A stretch of 64,000 nt of DNA from Streptomyces sp. Ag109_O5-10 (GCF_900105755.1 NZ_FNTQ01000001.1:5022001-5086000); one strand, 5' to 3'; counted from the stretch's first letter, positions 22,901 through 31,925 are shown. Numbers and translations are program-made. Notes: a model not told the origin generated them from the sequence alone.

Positions 22901-25114
22901 GTGGGCGCATCTTCTGTTCCCTCCATGTCCTCTGGGGAACGCGCCAAACCCGGCGCAGGTCATGCGCTTTATCAGCACTTCGTGGGCCTCGCCATGCGAC
23001 ATGGCAAGGCCCACAGCGGGCACCACAACAGGAACTACGTCCTGCCGTTGGCCGGCTCCGTGGCGCAGCTGCTGGGCCGTGAGTCCGGCACCTCGGTGAC
23101 GGTGCGCATGCGGCGTGCCGACGCGCTGCCCGTGGTGATCAGGACCTGGCAGAACGAGGCGGAGATCCTCAGGGCTGTCAGGACCGTGCTGCCGAATGTC
23201 CCGCAATGCCTCTTCGAGGGAAACGGGTTCGCCATCCACAGCTATGTGGAAGGAGTGCCGCTGTCCAGCGTCTGCGGCAACGGCAAACCCGTCGACATCC
23301 TGGTCATCGAGGAGATTGCGCAAATCCTCGCGCACATGACCCAGGTGCGCCGGGCCGCGCTGCCGGGCCTGCCGGCCTCCTGGCCCAGCAACGGCCAGGA
23401 CAGCCAGGGCTTTCTGCAGACGCTGGCGCACTGCGCCGACCAGCAGATCCGGCGAGCCAACCTGTCGGTGTTCGGCGGTTTGTTCGCGGCGCTCGGTATC
23501 CCGGAGGACGCGCTCACCCGGTTCGCGGAGCGGGTGCCGGTGATGACCCGTCGGCCGTACAGCCTCCTCCACGCGGACCTGCACCGGGACAATCTGATCG
23601 TCACCTACGGCGGCCGCCCGCCGCTCATCTGTGTCGACTGGGAACTCGCCACCTACGGCGACCCCCTCCACGACCTGGCGACCCACTTGGTACGCATGCG
23701 GTACCCCGGCGATCAGTGGTCCGAGGTGATCGAGGCCTGGGTCCGGGCCATGGAGTGGACCAGACCCGGAGCCGTCAACGGCGTACACAAGGATCTGCGC
23801 CACTACGTCGCCTTCGAACAGGCGCAGTCTGTCTATCCGGACGTGATGCGGGCCGCCGCCTCCCTGGACGAATCGTTCGACCAGAAGGGACTGGACGAGG
23901 CCACGTCGGCGGTGCACAACGCGCTGGAGACGGCCCAGGTGCCCCTGCGGCTGCGGCAACTGCCCAGCGCGGCCGAGATCGAGCGCGTTCTGTTCAGGTG
24001 GCGCATTTCCCGCGGCGAGGCACACAAAGGGCTTTTCTCCAGCTTTGTCAGCGTGTCCTGGACGCCGGACAAGCGTTTTCCCGAGCATCCGGACTTTCCT
24101 TATGCGGCCGTCCAGGGTGCTCTGCATGCCGAGGGTGCCGCCCCGGCCGGCCGGGTTTTCAAGGGAACCGGACACCTGAATTCGGTGGTACGGGTTCCCG
24201 GGATCGAATTCCCTGTCGTCGTGCGGCGCAAGGTGAAAAAGGTGTTCCGCCGCGAGCGCAGTTTTCTCAGCGAGCATGCCGTGCTCAGGGCCATCGAAAG
24301 TTCGGGTGTTCCGGTGGCGGCACCGAGAGTCCTGGCCCTCGGTGAGAGCTACCCGGGGAAGTACCGGAAAGACAGCTTTGCCATTCACACCTACGAAGGG
24401 CCGTTCGACATCGACCGGCCCCCGAACCATCCGGTGCACGGACTGCTGCCACACGAGGCGGACCGGCTCGTCGACCAGCTCAGTGCGCTGAAGGGCGTCG
24501 ACTACACCGGGCTCGATCCGGCCGCCGGTGAAACGAGCTACAACTTCTACAACTACTTGAGCGAACAACTCGTCCTGCTGGTGAGGCACCTGCCCAAGGA
24601 ATCCCAGCAACTCGCCAGGCAACTCGGCCTGCCGGATGCCGAACGGCTGCGGCAGATCCTGGGCAGGCACCAGGTGGCTGATCGCAGTCCGATGCTCCTG
24701 CACGGTGATCTGAATCCCTGGAACCTGGTGCGCCGGGACGACGCCATGGCGCTGACCATCATCGACTGGGAGATGGCGGTCGTCGGCGACCCCCTGTACG
24801 ACCTGGTCCGGCACATGCATCTCACCCCGACGCGGCCGGAGATCCGGGACCGGATGTTCCGCCGCTGGGAACGCCTGCTGCCCGAGGCCTACACCCGGGC
24901 CTGGCAGCAGGACTGGCGGGTCTACCGGTGGATCGAGATCGTCCGTTCCGCCTACGTGGACCTGGACCGGCTGGTCACCGGGGCGAGCCTGGACGCCCCC
25001 AACGTCCGCAGGGCGGTGGACTCGTACGCGATGACGCTGGCAGCGGCGATCGCCTCCCTGGGCCTGCCCGTACGGGCGGCGGCAAGTCCCCATCTTGCTC
25101 GTGCTCTTACCTAG
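22901..25114 (+). CDS. Protein with two fused APH-type kinase domains
   Basis: The 737-residue protein contains two complete aminoglycoside-phosphotransferase-like (protein-kinase fold) domains. Domain 1 (about residues 40-330) has the catalytic loop LLHADLHRDNL (His224) and the metal-binding VDWELATYGDPLHDL. Domain 2 (about 400-720) has LLHGDLNPWNLV (His601) and IIDWEMAVVGDPLYDL. Before domain 1 is a conserved-looking SGHHNRNYVLPL segment. Members of this fold phosphorylate small molecules such as aminoglycosides, choline, homoserine or sugars; the substrate here is unknown. GTG 22901 is chosen because GGAG lies 6 nt upstream; ATG 22925 is an alternative. It sits between a GntR regulator and a membrane protein sharing that regulator's sensor domain. 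Confidence 0.85.
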   Translation: MGASSVPSMSSGERAKPGAGHALYQHFVGLAMRHGKAHSGHHNRNYVLPLAGSVAQLLGRESGTSVTVRMRRADALPVVIRTWQNEAEILRAVRTVLPNVPQCLFEGNGFAIHSYVEGVPLSSVCGNGKPVDILVIEEIAQILAHMTQVRRAALPGLPASWPSNGQDSQGFLQTLAHCADQQIRRANLSVFGGLFAALGIPEDALTRFAERVPVMTRRPYSLLHADLHRDNLIVTYGGRPPLICVDWELATYGDPLHDLATHLVRMRYPGDQWSEVIEAWVRAMEWTRPGAVNGVHKDLRHYVAFEQAQSVYPDVMRAAASLDESFDQKGLDEATSAVHNALETAQVPLRLRQLPSAAEIERVLFRWRISRGEAHKGLFSSFVSVSWTPDKRFPEHPDFPYAAVQGALHAEGAAPAGRVFKGTGHLNSVVRVPGIEFPVVVRRKVKKVFRRERSFLSEHAVLRAIESSGVPVAAPRVLALGESYPGKYRKDSFAIHTYEGPFDIDRPPNHPVHGLLPHEADRLVDQLSALKGVDYTGLDPAAGETSYNFYNYLSEQLVLLVRHLPKESQQLARQLGLPDAERLRQILGRHQVADRSPMLLHGDLNPWNLVRRDDAMALTIIDWEMAVVGDPLYDLVRHMHLTPTRPEIRDRMFRRWERLLPEAYTRAWQQDWRVYRWIEIVRSAYVDLDRLVTGASLDAPNVRRAVDSYAMTLAAAIASLGLPVRAAASPHLARALT

Positions 25115-25195
25115 CGGGAACATGAGTGCCTCGAAAACCCGTTTGCCCACGGGTCTGCAGGGCCGGCCGGGCAGCGCTGCGTGGAGGGGGCGTGG

Positions 25196-26077
25196 ATGTC
25201 CGGGGGAAGCGATGGTTCTGCGGGTGAGGGCGGCACATCGCGGTTGAGGCGCTTTCAGGAACGCATTGAGCCGGTGGTGACCCGCGTCCTGCTGCTCGGC
25301 ATCTTCGTCACGGGCCTCACGGCCCAGTTCGTGAAGCCGGTCGGGGACGCACTGGAGGGCAAGGCCTATCTCGGCGGCGCCCTGTTGAGCCTCGTCGGCT
25401 ACGTCCTGTACGACCAGGTGAAGGAGCTGACGTCGTCGGTCCGCGCCCCGACCCGGGCGCTCGTGAACTCCAGTCAGCTGGGCAGCTTCGTGAGCGAGGC
25501 CTTCGAGGCCCGAAGAGTCGAGATCAGCTTTCTGGGCTACACGGGCGAGACGTTGTACAACACGCTCTACCACCGCTTGGAAGACCTCTTCGACCACCCC
25601 GGCCCCACCCGCAGGGTGCTGGTCCGCATGCTCGTGCCGGACTTCGGCCAGCCGATGACGGTTCCCTCCAAGGTGGGGGAGCAGGACCTGCCCGTGGACG
25701 ATCCCGACTTCCGCAAGCGCATGGAGCAGCGGTGCCGCGAATACGACGGCATCCTCTCCGAGCTCGCGGAGCGGCTGACGGCCGCCGGCCGGGTGCGGGT
25801 CGAGTGCGAGTACCGGCTCTATCCCGGGATCCCGCGCGACAAGATCTGCATCTTCAACCGGCAGCAGGTGCTGCACGGTCTGTACGACCTGTCCGTGCGG
25901 ATGCGGCTGCACCACCTGGGCGACGAGTACTACGACCCCAAGGGCTACCGGACCGACCTGAACGTGTGGTCCCGGGAGGGCGTCGCCGAGGCGGCGGTGG
26001 CGACCTGGACCAAGCACTTCGACGACCTGTGGAACCTCGCGAAGCTGCCGCAGTGGCGACAGGTCCCGTCCGCCTGA
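25196..26077 (+). CDS. Membrane-anchored protein with a DevA-type sensor domain
   Basis: The 293-residue protein has two hydrophobic segments (VLLLGIFVTGLTAQFV, about residues 29-46; AYLGGALLSLVGYVLYDQV, about 56-74). A soluble domain of about 200 residues follows and aligns with the C-terminal part of the GntR protein at 21774: VSEAFEARRVEIS against ISEAFEQPEVSLD, LVRMLVPD against VVRMLLPD, DKICIFNRQQVLHGLYDL against FKLYVINRTEVLHALYEV, and KHFDDLWNL against SWFESVWNL. ATG 25196 follows GGAGGGGG with 5-nt spacing, 81 bp after the double-kinase gene. It probably senses or binds the same ligand at the membrane; that is inference. Confidence 0.8.
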   Translation: MSGGSDGSAGEGGTSRLRRFQERIEPVVTRVLLLGIFVTGLTAQFVKPVGDALEGKAYLGGALLSLVGYVLYDQVKELTSSVRAPTRALVNSSQLGSFVSEAFEARRVEISFLGYTGETLYNTLYHRLEDLFDHPGPTRRVLVRMLVPDFGQPMTVPSKVGEQDLPVDDPDFRKRMEQRCREYDGILSELAERLTAAGRVRVECEYRLYPGIPRDKICIFNRQQVLHGLYDLSVRMRLHHLGDEYYDPKGYRTDLNVWSREGVAEAAVATWTKHFDDLWNLAKLPQWRQVPSA

Positions 26078-26100
26078 CCCTCGCTGCGTAGGCTCGCCCC

Positions 26101-26727
26101 ATGGGTGACATGGGCCTGCGTGAGCGCAAGAAGCGGCGGATGTACGAGGACGTGTCGGACATCGCCGTGCGGCTGTTCCTCGCGAAGGGGTTCGACGCGG
26201 TGTCGGTCGCCGAGGTGGCCGCCGCGGCCGGGATCTCCAAGCCGACGCTGTTCCGGTACTTCCCGGCCAAGGAGGACCTGGTCCTGCACCGGATCGCGGA
26301 CCACGAGACGGAGGCGGCGCGGCTGGTCGCGGGGGCCGGGTCGCCGGTCGGCGTACTGCGCGCGCACTTCCTGGCCGGACTCGAACGGAACGACCCGATC
26401 ACCGGGCTCAACGACCATCCCCAGGTGCTCGCCTTCCACACCCTGCTCAACAGCACCCCCACCCTGGTCGCCCGCCAGTACGCCTACCTGGAGCGGTCGG
26501 AGGCCGCGCTCGCCGAGGCCCTCGGGGGCACCCTGGAGGCCAGGCTCGCCGCCGGCCAGATCATCGCCGTACAGCGGATCCTCGCGCAGGACAACTGGCG
26601 GCGGATCGCGGCGGGGGAGCGGGTCGAGGACGTGCGGCCGGACGCCGTGCGGGCGGCGGAGCGGGCGTTCGGGCGGCTGGAGCGGGCCCTGGCGGACGCC
26701 GGCCGAGATCCGGATGATTCCCGGTAA
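26101..26727 (+). CDS. TetR-family regulator
   Basis: The 208-residue protein has the N-terminal TetR HTH (IAVRLFLAKGFDAVSVAEVA, AAAGISKPTLFRYFPAKEDL) and an all-helical C-terminal ligand domain. A TAGGCT hexamer (26089-26094) lies exactly 6 nt before ATG with no ribosome binding site, so the mRNA is probably leaderless. It precedes the HelD-type gene, but a separate promoter lies between them. The ligand is unknown. Confidence 0.9.
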   Translation: MGDMGLRERKKRRMYEDVSDIAVRLFLAKGFDAVSVAEVAAAAGISKPTLFRYFPAKEDLVLHRIADHETEAARLVAGAGSPVGVLRAHFLAGLERNDPITGLNDHPQVLAFHTLLNSTPTLVARQYAYLERSEAALAEALGGTLEARLAAGQIIAVQRILAQDNWRRIAAGERVEDVRPDAVRAAERAFGRLERALADAGRDPDDSR

Positions 26728-26768
26728 GAAATTTAACTCAGTTACAGTATCTCCTCTACGCTGTCCCC

Positions 26769-28772
26769 ATGCAGCAGGAACTCGACCGCGAACGCGCCTA
26801 CCACGACACCTGCCGAGCCGCCCTCGCCCGCATGGTCGAGGGCGCCGCCGAGCACGTCGTCACCGGAGAGGACGTCTCCGCGTCCGGTGCCGACGCCGAA
26901 GTGCTCGGCTACCGGCTGCGCAGCCGGGCCAAGGAGATGCGCGAGCTGCCCGAGGGCCCGCTGTTCTTCGGCAAGCTGGACTTCGAGGCGGGGGAGCACG
27001 CCGGACAGAGCTACCGCATCGGCCGGCTGCGGATCAGCGAGGAGCCGACCGCACCGCCCCTCGTCGTCGACTGGCGCGCCCCCGTCTCCCGCGCCTTCTA
27101 CCAGGCCGGCCCCGACGACCCGCAGGGCGTGGCCGTACGCCGGCGGTTCGGCTGGGCACCCGGCAGCCGCGGCGACTCCGCCGACCTCACGGGCCTGGAG
27201 GACGAGCGGCTCGGCGAGGGGGAGTCCGGGACCGGAACGCTGCTCACCCGCGAGATCGAACGGCCCCGCGTCGGCCCCATGCGCGACATCGCCGCCACCA
27301 TCCAGCCCGACCAGGACGACCTGGTCCGGGCCGGCCTCGCCGACTCCGTCTGCGTCCAGGGCGCCCCGGGCACCGGCAAGACCGCCGTCGGCCTGCACCG
27401 CGCCGCCTACCTCCTCTACACCCACCCCGAGCGCATCCGGCGTTCCGGCCTGCTGATCCTCGGCCCCAACCGCACCTTCCTCTCCTACATCTCCGAAGTC
27501 CTCCCGGCCCTGGGCGAGACCGGCGTACGGCAGCGGACCCTGCCGGAGGAGATCGGCCGCCACCCGGTCACCGGCACCGACGCCGACCGCACCGCCGCGC
27601 TCAAGCACGACCCGCGGATGGCCGAGGTCCTGCGCCGCGCGCTCTACTCCCGCGTCCGCACCGACGCCGTCACCCCGCTGTCGCTCTCCGACGGCACGTA
27701 CACCTGGCGGCTCTCCGCGGCCGCGCTGACGAGGATCGTCGCGGGCGTACGGGAGGAGGAACCGCCGTACGCCGTCGGCCGGGAACGCGTCCGCGGCCGG
27801 GCGATGCGGGCCGTACAGCTCCAGGCCGAGCGGCGGGCGGGCCCGCAGCCGGGCGTCTGGACGCGGCGGCTCGAACGCTCCCGTGCGATGAGCGCCTGCC
27901 TCGACACCGTCTGGCCGAAGGTGCGCCCGGAGGAGGTGCTGGCCGGACTCCTCACGGACGGCGAGACACTGGCGAGGGCCGCCGAGGGGTTCCTGACCCC
28001 CGGCGAACAGCGGGACCTGCTCTGGACCCGGCCGCCGCGCTCGTACAGGTCCGCCCGCTGGTCGGCCGCCGACCTGGTCCTCCTCGACGAGCTGGCAGGG
28101 CTCGTCGAACACCCCGAGGGCTACGGCCACATCGTCGTCGACGAGGCCCAGGACCTGTCCCCCATGGAGTGCAGGGCGATCGCCCGCCGCGCGGTCTTCG
28201 GCTCCCTCACCGTCCTCGGCGACCTGGCCCAGGCCACCACACCCTGGTCGGCGCGGAGCTGGGACTCCGTCCTGGGCCACCTGGGCAAGCCGGAGGCGGC
28301 CGTGGTCCCGCTCACCACCGGCTTCCGGGTGCCGGCGGCGGTCGTGGACCTGACCAACCGGCTGCTGCGGCGCCTGGGCACGGACGTACCCCCGGCCAGG
28401 TCCTACCGCGGCGACGGCGAGGTGACGATCCGTCCGGCCCGGGACGTGCCCGCGGCGACGGTCACCGCGGTGCGGGAGGCCCTGGCCCACGCGGGGTCGG
28501 TGGGGGTCGTCGCGGCGGACGCGCAGGTGACCGCCGTACGCGAGGCGCTGACCGCGGCCGGCATCGAACCGGCGGGCCCGGACGAGCTGGGCGCACGGGT
28601 GGCCGTGGTCCCGGCGAGCGTCGTCAAGGGACTGGAGTACGACCACGTGGTCGCCGTGGAACCGGCGGCGGTGGCGGAGGGGGAGGAACGCGGCCTGCAC
28701 CGGTTGTACGTCGTGCTGACCCGGGCGGTGTCCCGACTGGACGTGGTGCACGCGAGACCGCTGCCGTTCTAG
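26769..28772 (+). CDS. HelD/HelR-family UvrD-like ATPase (RNA polymerase recycling)
   Basis: The 667-residue protein is an SF1 helicase-like ATPase with Walker A G-A-P-G-T-G-K-T (about residues 198-205), Walker B V-D-E-A-Q-D (about 457-462), and a C-terminal UvrD-like region (VVPASVVKGLEYDHVVAVEP, LYVVLTRAVSRL). The N-terminal part (LDRERAYHDTCRAALARMVE, FFGKLDFE, RIGRLRISEE) is that of actinobacterial HelD proteins, which pry apart stalled RNA polymerase; the relative HelR protects against rifamycins. No rifamycin-associated promoter element is visible upstream. The -10 hexamer TACGCT (26757-26762), 6 nt before ATG in an AT-rich stretch, points to a leaderless mRNA. Confidence 0.88.
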   Translation: MQQELDRERAYHDTCRAALARMVEGAAEHVVTGEDVSASGADAEVLGYRLRSRAKEMRELPEGPLFFGKLDFEAGEHAGQSYRIGRLRISEEPTAPPLVVDWRAPVSRAFYQAGPDDPQGVAVRRRFGWAPGSRGDSADLTGLEDERLGEGESGTGTLLTREIERPRVGPMRDIAATIQPDQDDLVRAGLADSVCVQGAPGTGKTAVGLHRAAYLLYTHPERIRRSGLLILGPNRTFLSYISEVLPALGETGVRQRTLPEEIGRHPVTGTDADRTAALKHDPRMAEVLRRALYSRVRTDAVTPLSLSDGTYTWRLSAAALTRIVAGVREEEPPYAVGRERVRGRAMRAVQLQAERRAGPQPGVWTRRLERSRAMSACLDTVWPKVRPEEVLAGLLTDGETLARAAEGFLTPGEQRDLLWTRPPRSYRSARWSAADLVLLDELAGLVEHPEGYGHIVVDEAQDLSPMECRAIARRAVFGSLTVLGDLAQATTPWSARSWDSVLGHLGKPEAAVVPLTTGFRVPAAVVDLTNRLLRRLGTDVPPARSYRGDGEVTIRPARDVPAATVTAVREALAHAGSVGVVAADAQVTAVREALTAAGIEPAGPDELGARVAVVPASVVKGLEYDHVVAVEPAAVAEGEERGLHRLYVVLTRAVSRLDVVHARPLPF

Positions 28773-28918
28773 AGAACAGCCGTGGCAGCGCCCTGCCTTC
28801 AAGGGGCGGCGAACGGTGCGTCGAGGCGGGCACCCGAGGCCGACCGCTTGCGGCCGGCTGCGGGCGCCAGGTCATGAGTCCCGGCGCGAGCCCCTGGGCC
28901 TTCTCCGGCGCCTCGTCC

Positions 28919-29587
28919 TCAGGCGGGGCGCTCGGCCATGACGACCAGGCCCGGGCCGCTGAACTCGTCTGCCGGGAGCCGGAGTTCGGCGACGGGGCGT
29001 AGTCCCGCCTGCTCGATCAGGGCGACGAACTGTTCCGGCCGCCACTTGTGCGTCGTCCAGCGGACGGGCACGCCTCCGTAGGCCTCCGTGCGCACCACGT
29101 CCTCGTCGCCGACGTGCGTTCCGGTGATGAGGTGTCCGCCCGGCTTCAGAGCCCGCGCGAACAGGGCGAGGACCTGCGGGAGGACGGCGCGCGGGAGGTT
29201 GAAGAGCGACCACCACCCGAGCACGCCGCCGAGGGAGGCCTCTTCGAGGCTGAGGTCGGTGGCGGAGGAGACGCTGAAGCGGCAGTTCGGATAGAGGCGT
29301 CGGGCGTTGTCGATCATCCCGGGCGAGAGGTCGACCCCGGACACGTCGAGTCCGCGTTCGGCGAGGTAGGCGGTAACCGTTCCGGGCCCGCAGCCGACGT
29401 CGAGGACCGGTCCGAGTCCGCGCACGGTGTCGGCGAAGGCGTCGATCGACGCCTTGAGCCAGGGATGGCGGCGGATGTCGCCCATTCCGGTCGTCGCCAC
29501 CATCTCGGCGTAGTTGTCGGCCACCCGGTCGTAGGACTCCCGGACCACGTCGAGATCGGCAGGCCGGTCGATTTGGTGTGCACTCAT
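28919..29587 (-). CDS. Class I SAM-dependent methyltransferase
   Basis: The 222-residue protein has motif I V-L-D-V-G-C-G-P-G-T (about residues 61-70), the acidic end of the second strand (VSGVDLSPGMI) and a post-motif region GGVLGWWSLFNLPRAVLPQV typical of UbiE/Methyltransf_25 proteins. The substrate is unknown. ATG 29587 gives the usual length; an in-frame upstream extension is Pro/His-rich and not protein-like. Confidence 0.88.
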   Translation of the reverse strand: MSAHQIDRPADLDVVRESYDRVADNYAEMVATTGMGDIRRHPWLKASIDAFADTVRGLGPVLDVGCGPGTVTAYLAERGLDVSGVDLSPGMIDNARRLYPNCRFSVSSATDLSLEEASLGGVLGWWSLFNLPRAVLPQVLALFARALKPGGHLITGTHVGDEDVVRTEAYGGVPVRWTTHKWRPEQFVALIEQAGLRPVAELRLPADEFSGPGLVVMAERPA

Positions 29588-29876
29588 CGGCTCACCATAG
29601 GGCGGCGAGATCGCCGCGGCAGGAGGTTGATCAAACCGGCGGCCCTGTCCCAGATGTCTGTGGGCAGGGGGAGGCATTGACCTGTAGGCAGCGTGGTGGT
29701 TCACCCGCGGAGCCAGGCCGGCAGGCGTCGTGGAGTCGGTCGCCATGTGTCGGCCGGCAGGGATCGGGGAGCCGAATCGGCTTTCCTGGCTTGTCGGGCG
29801 AGTCGGTATTCGTGCGCCTCGCGGATGAGTTCATGAGAGCGGATCTGGTGCAACTCGAAGTGCATGCCGCGCGCTC

Positions 29877-30956
29877 CTACTGCTGGAGCGCCACGACGTC
29901 GGCGACCACGCAGCTGACGTTGTCGGGGCCGCCGGAGCCGTTGGCGAGGGCGACGAGTTCGCGGACCGCCTGCTCGGGTTCACCGATCTCGGAGAGCACC
30001 CGGTGGATCTCCTCGGTCGGCACGACGGTCGACAGGCCGTCGGAGCAGAGCAGGTAGCGGTCTTCCCGCCGGGCGTCGTGCAGACGCATGTCGGGGGTGC
30101 CGTCGGCTCCTTGGCCCAGGGCTTGTAGCAGCAGGGACCGCTGGGGGTGGGAGGCGGCTTCCTCCGGGGTGAGGCGTCCTTCGTCGACCATCGACTGCAC
30201 CATGGTGTGATCGTGGGTGATCTGGAACAGCTCTCCGTCGCGCAGGAGGTAGACGCGGGAGTCGCCGATGTGGACGAGGGCCAGCTGTGAGCCGGTCCAG
30301 AGCATCGCGGTGAGTGTGGTGCCGGCCCCTTCGGGCGATGAGGCGGGTCCGGCGACGCCGTTGACGGCCTGTTTGGCCTGTTCGACGGCGTCCTCGAGGA
30401 GGTTGAGGAGACCGCCTGCCGGGATGCCGTCGGTTTCGAGGCGCTTGAGTGCGTCGACGGCGGCGGCACTTGCGGGGGCTCCTCCGCTGCCGAAGCCGTC
30501 GGCGACCGCGAGCAGGCGGGACCCCGCGTAGGCGGTGTCCTGGTTGCTCTCACGGACGAGGCCCGTGTCGGAGAGAGCGGCGTAACGGATGCCCAGGGGC
30601 GTAGCGGTCGGAGACATGGCGGGGTCCTTCCAGGACAGATGGCCGATGAGGAAGGAAGCGAGGTCTCGCCGCGCGGCGGTGTCGGCCTCGACCTGGGCCC
30701 AGAACGCGCGGACCTCCCGGGCTGCCGGTCCTGCCTCCAGCGCGCAGACGTGCTGGATGCGGGCCAGGGGCATCCCCAGGCGCCGGAGCCAGGCGACCAG
30801 CCGGGCTTGCTCCAGCTGTTCCGGGGCGTAGAGACGGTAGCCGGTCACCGGGTCGACGCGAGCGGGAGTCAGCAGACCGAGCTCGTCGTAGAGACGCAGC
30901 GCCTTCGGTGACAGCCCGGACGCCTTCGCGAACGTCCCGATAGTCAGCAACCCCAT
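29877..30956 (-). CDS. MerR HTH fused to a PP2C-type protein phosphatase
   Basis: The 359-residue protein has an N-terminal MerR HTH (about residues 1-72: LTIGTFAKASGLSPKALRLY, YRLYAPEQLEQARLVAWLRR) and a linker helix. A PP2C phosphatase domain follows (about 120-355) with the metal-binding motifs VRESNQDTAY, LLAVADGFGSGG, VHIGDSRVYL, LLCSDGLS and GGPDNVSCVV. PP2C enzymes remove phosphate from Ser/Thr. A DNA-binding phosphatase could link kinase signalling directly to transcription. ATG 30956 follows AGGAGGAGAG. The promoter at 31001-31031 has the 19-bp spacing expected for MerR control. Confidence 0.9.
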   Translation of the reverse strand: MGLLTIGTFAKASGLSPKALRLYDELGLLTPARVDPVTGYRLYAPEQLEQARLVAWLRRLGMPLARIQHVCALEAGPAAREVRAFWAQVEADTAARRDLASFLIGHLSWKDPAMSPTATPLGIRYAALSDTGLVRESNQDTAYAGSRLLAVADGFGSGGAPASAAAVDALKRLETDGIPAGGLLNLLEDAVEQAKQAVNGVAGPASSPEGAGTTLTAMLWTGSQLALVHIGDSRVYLLRDGELFQITHDHTMVQSMVDEGRLTPEEAASHPQRSLLLQALGQGADGTPDMRLHDARREDRYLLCSDGLSTVVPTEEIHRVLSEIGEPEQAVRELVALANGSGGPDNVSCVVADVVALQQ

Positions 30957-31000
30957 GCCCGCTCTCCTCCTCATGCCGAGCATGTCGCCCGGCCTCACCG

Positions 31001-31031
31001 ATGCTGTGGCCTCCCCCAAGGTGAAGGTCAA
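31001..31031 (-). promoter_or_regulatory. MerR-type promoter with 19-bp spacer
   Basis: On the minus strand TTGACC (complement of 31026-31031) and CAGCAT (complement of 31001-31006) are separated by 19 bp. The spacer overlaps an imperfect dyad (CCTTCACCTTGGGGGAGG). Long-spacer promoters with such dyads are the hallmark of MerR activators. It lies 45 bp upstream of the MerR-PP2C start, implying autoregulation. Confidence 0.7.
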
Positions 31032-31259
31032 CCAGAGTCCTGCTTCCACTCGCTCGTCGGCTGAGTGATCGGTCAAGGACGCCGACCGTCGGTGGGTATC
31101 GATGCCTCAGGCCGTGGACGCGGTTGCGCCTCGCGGAGGGTCCAGGAGGCCTTCGGTCATGGCGGCCAAGGTGCCGGGACGACGGGCGCTGCGAGCCGGC
31201 TCGGTCGGAGTCTTCGTGATCACTGGCGGCATCGTGGTGAGATTCGGCGGTGTCGGCGA

Positions 31260-31925
31260 TCAGCCGCCGTGAAGCCCCCACCCGTCGAGGCCGCCGTACA
31301 CGTGGGCTTCAAGGCATCGAGGAGCGTCCATGCCGACAGCCTCGCCTCGGTAGAGGGCGATGAGTGAGTCCTTGCCCCGCCACCACGTGTCCGTGACGCC
31401 CTGTACTTCAGGCACCGGCTCGAAGCCGACGAGGTCCAATGACTCGACGGCCTTCCCCTTGATCCGTGTCACGGTCCTGGCCCAGCGGCCGGCATGGGCG
31501 GCGAGCGCCAAGGACTCCACCCATCCGTCCGTGCTGGCATGCAGCGGTGTCCAGCGGTAGGCATCGATCCCGAATGCGCCGTCGGAGCCGATCATGAATC
31601 CGTAGGCCATGGACACCCGACAGCTACCCGCCGGAAACGACCAGCCCTCAGCGGCCGGGCCCTCGGGGCAGTCGGCGCCCAGGATGCGCGGACCTCCCTC
31701 GTAGAACGGGGCAGACGGCAGCGCAAGGCCGCCCCAACGGTCCTGGAAGGCCGCGGCCCGGTCGCAGTCCACAGCCGGAACTCCCTGCTCGATCCACCTC
31801 TCCCGGTGCTGCCTCAGGTCCCGCCGAGGAACATGAACGCCGTTCACTTCGACGAACCTCCTGGCCCGGTCGGTCAGGCCGGCAGGCGCGACCGGGATGG
31901 GCGATGCGGAAGCGGCGGCCGTCAT
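31260..31925 (-). CDS. Hypothetical protein, possibly immunity-like (SUKH-type)
   Basis: The 221-residue cytoplasmic protein has a conserved-looking Trp/Gly-rich core (FQDRWGGLALPSAPFYEGGP, SMAYGFMIGSDGAFGI, PLHASTDGWVESLAL, DTWWRGKDSLIALYRGEAVG). The F-x-x-R-W-G-G-L and GWVESLAL patterns recall SMI1/KNR4 (SUKH) immunity-like proteins, but no toxin gene is next to it. It is followed upstream by a truncated SUKH-like gene on the same strand. The family assignment is weak. Confidence 0.55.
   Translation of the reverse strand: MTAAASASPIPVAPAGLTDRARRFVEVNGVHVPRRDLRQHRERWIEQGVPAVDCDRAAAFQDRWGGLALPSAPFYEGGPRILGADCPEGPAAEGWSFPAGSCRVSMAYGFMIGSDGAFGIDAYRWTPLHASTDGWVESLALAAHAGRWARTVTRIKGKAVESLDLVGFEPVPEVQGVTDTWWRGKDSLIALYRGEAVGMDAPRCLEAHVYGGLDGWGLHGG

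Noticed and set aside
22880..26017. A minus-strand open frame of over 1000 codons across the double-kinase and membrane protein genes
   Set aside because: It is the antisense frame of GC-rich coding DNA; its composition (Arg/Val/Leu/Gly/Asp/His-rich, no domains) and lack of a ribosome binding site mark it as a shadow. The plus-strand proteins have clear catalytic motifs.
26700..26768. Rifamycin-associated element upstream of the HelD-type gene
   Set aside because: The inverted repeat GGGGCTTGC...GCAAGCCCC-type element was looked for and is absent; only an AT-rich leaderless promoter is visible.
26105..29002. A plus-strand open frame of 965 codons across tetR and the HelD-type gene
   Set aside because: It is an offset frame rich in Arg/Pro/Gly/Thr with no motifs, while the other frame has an intact TetR and a full helicase-like ATPase.
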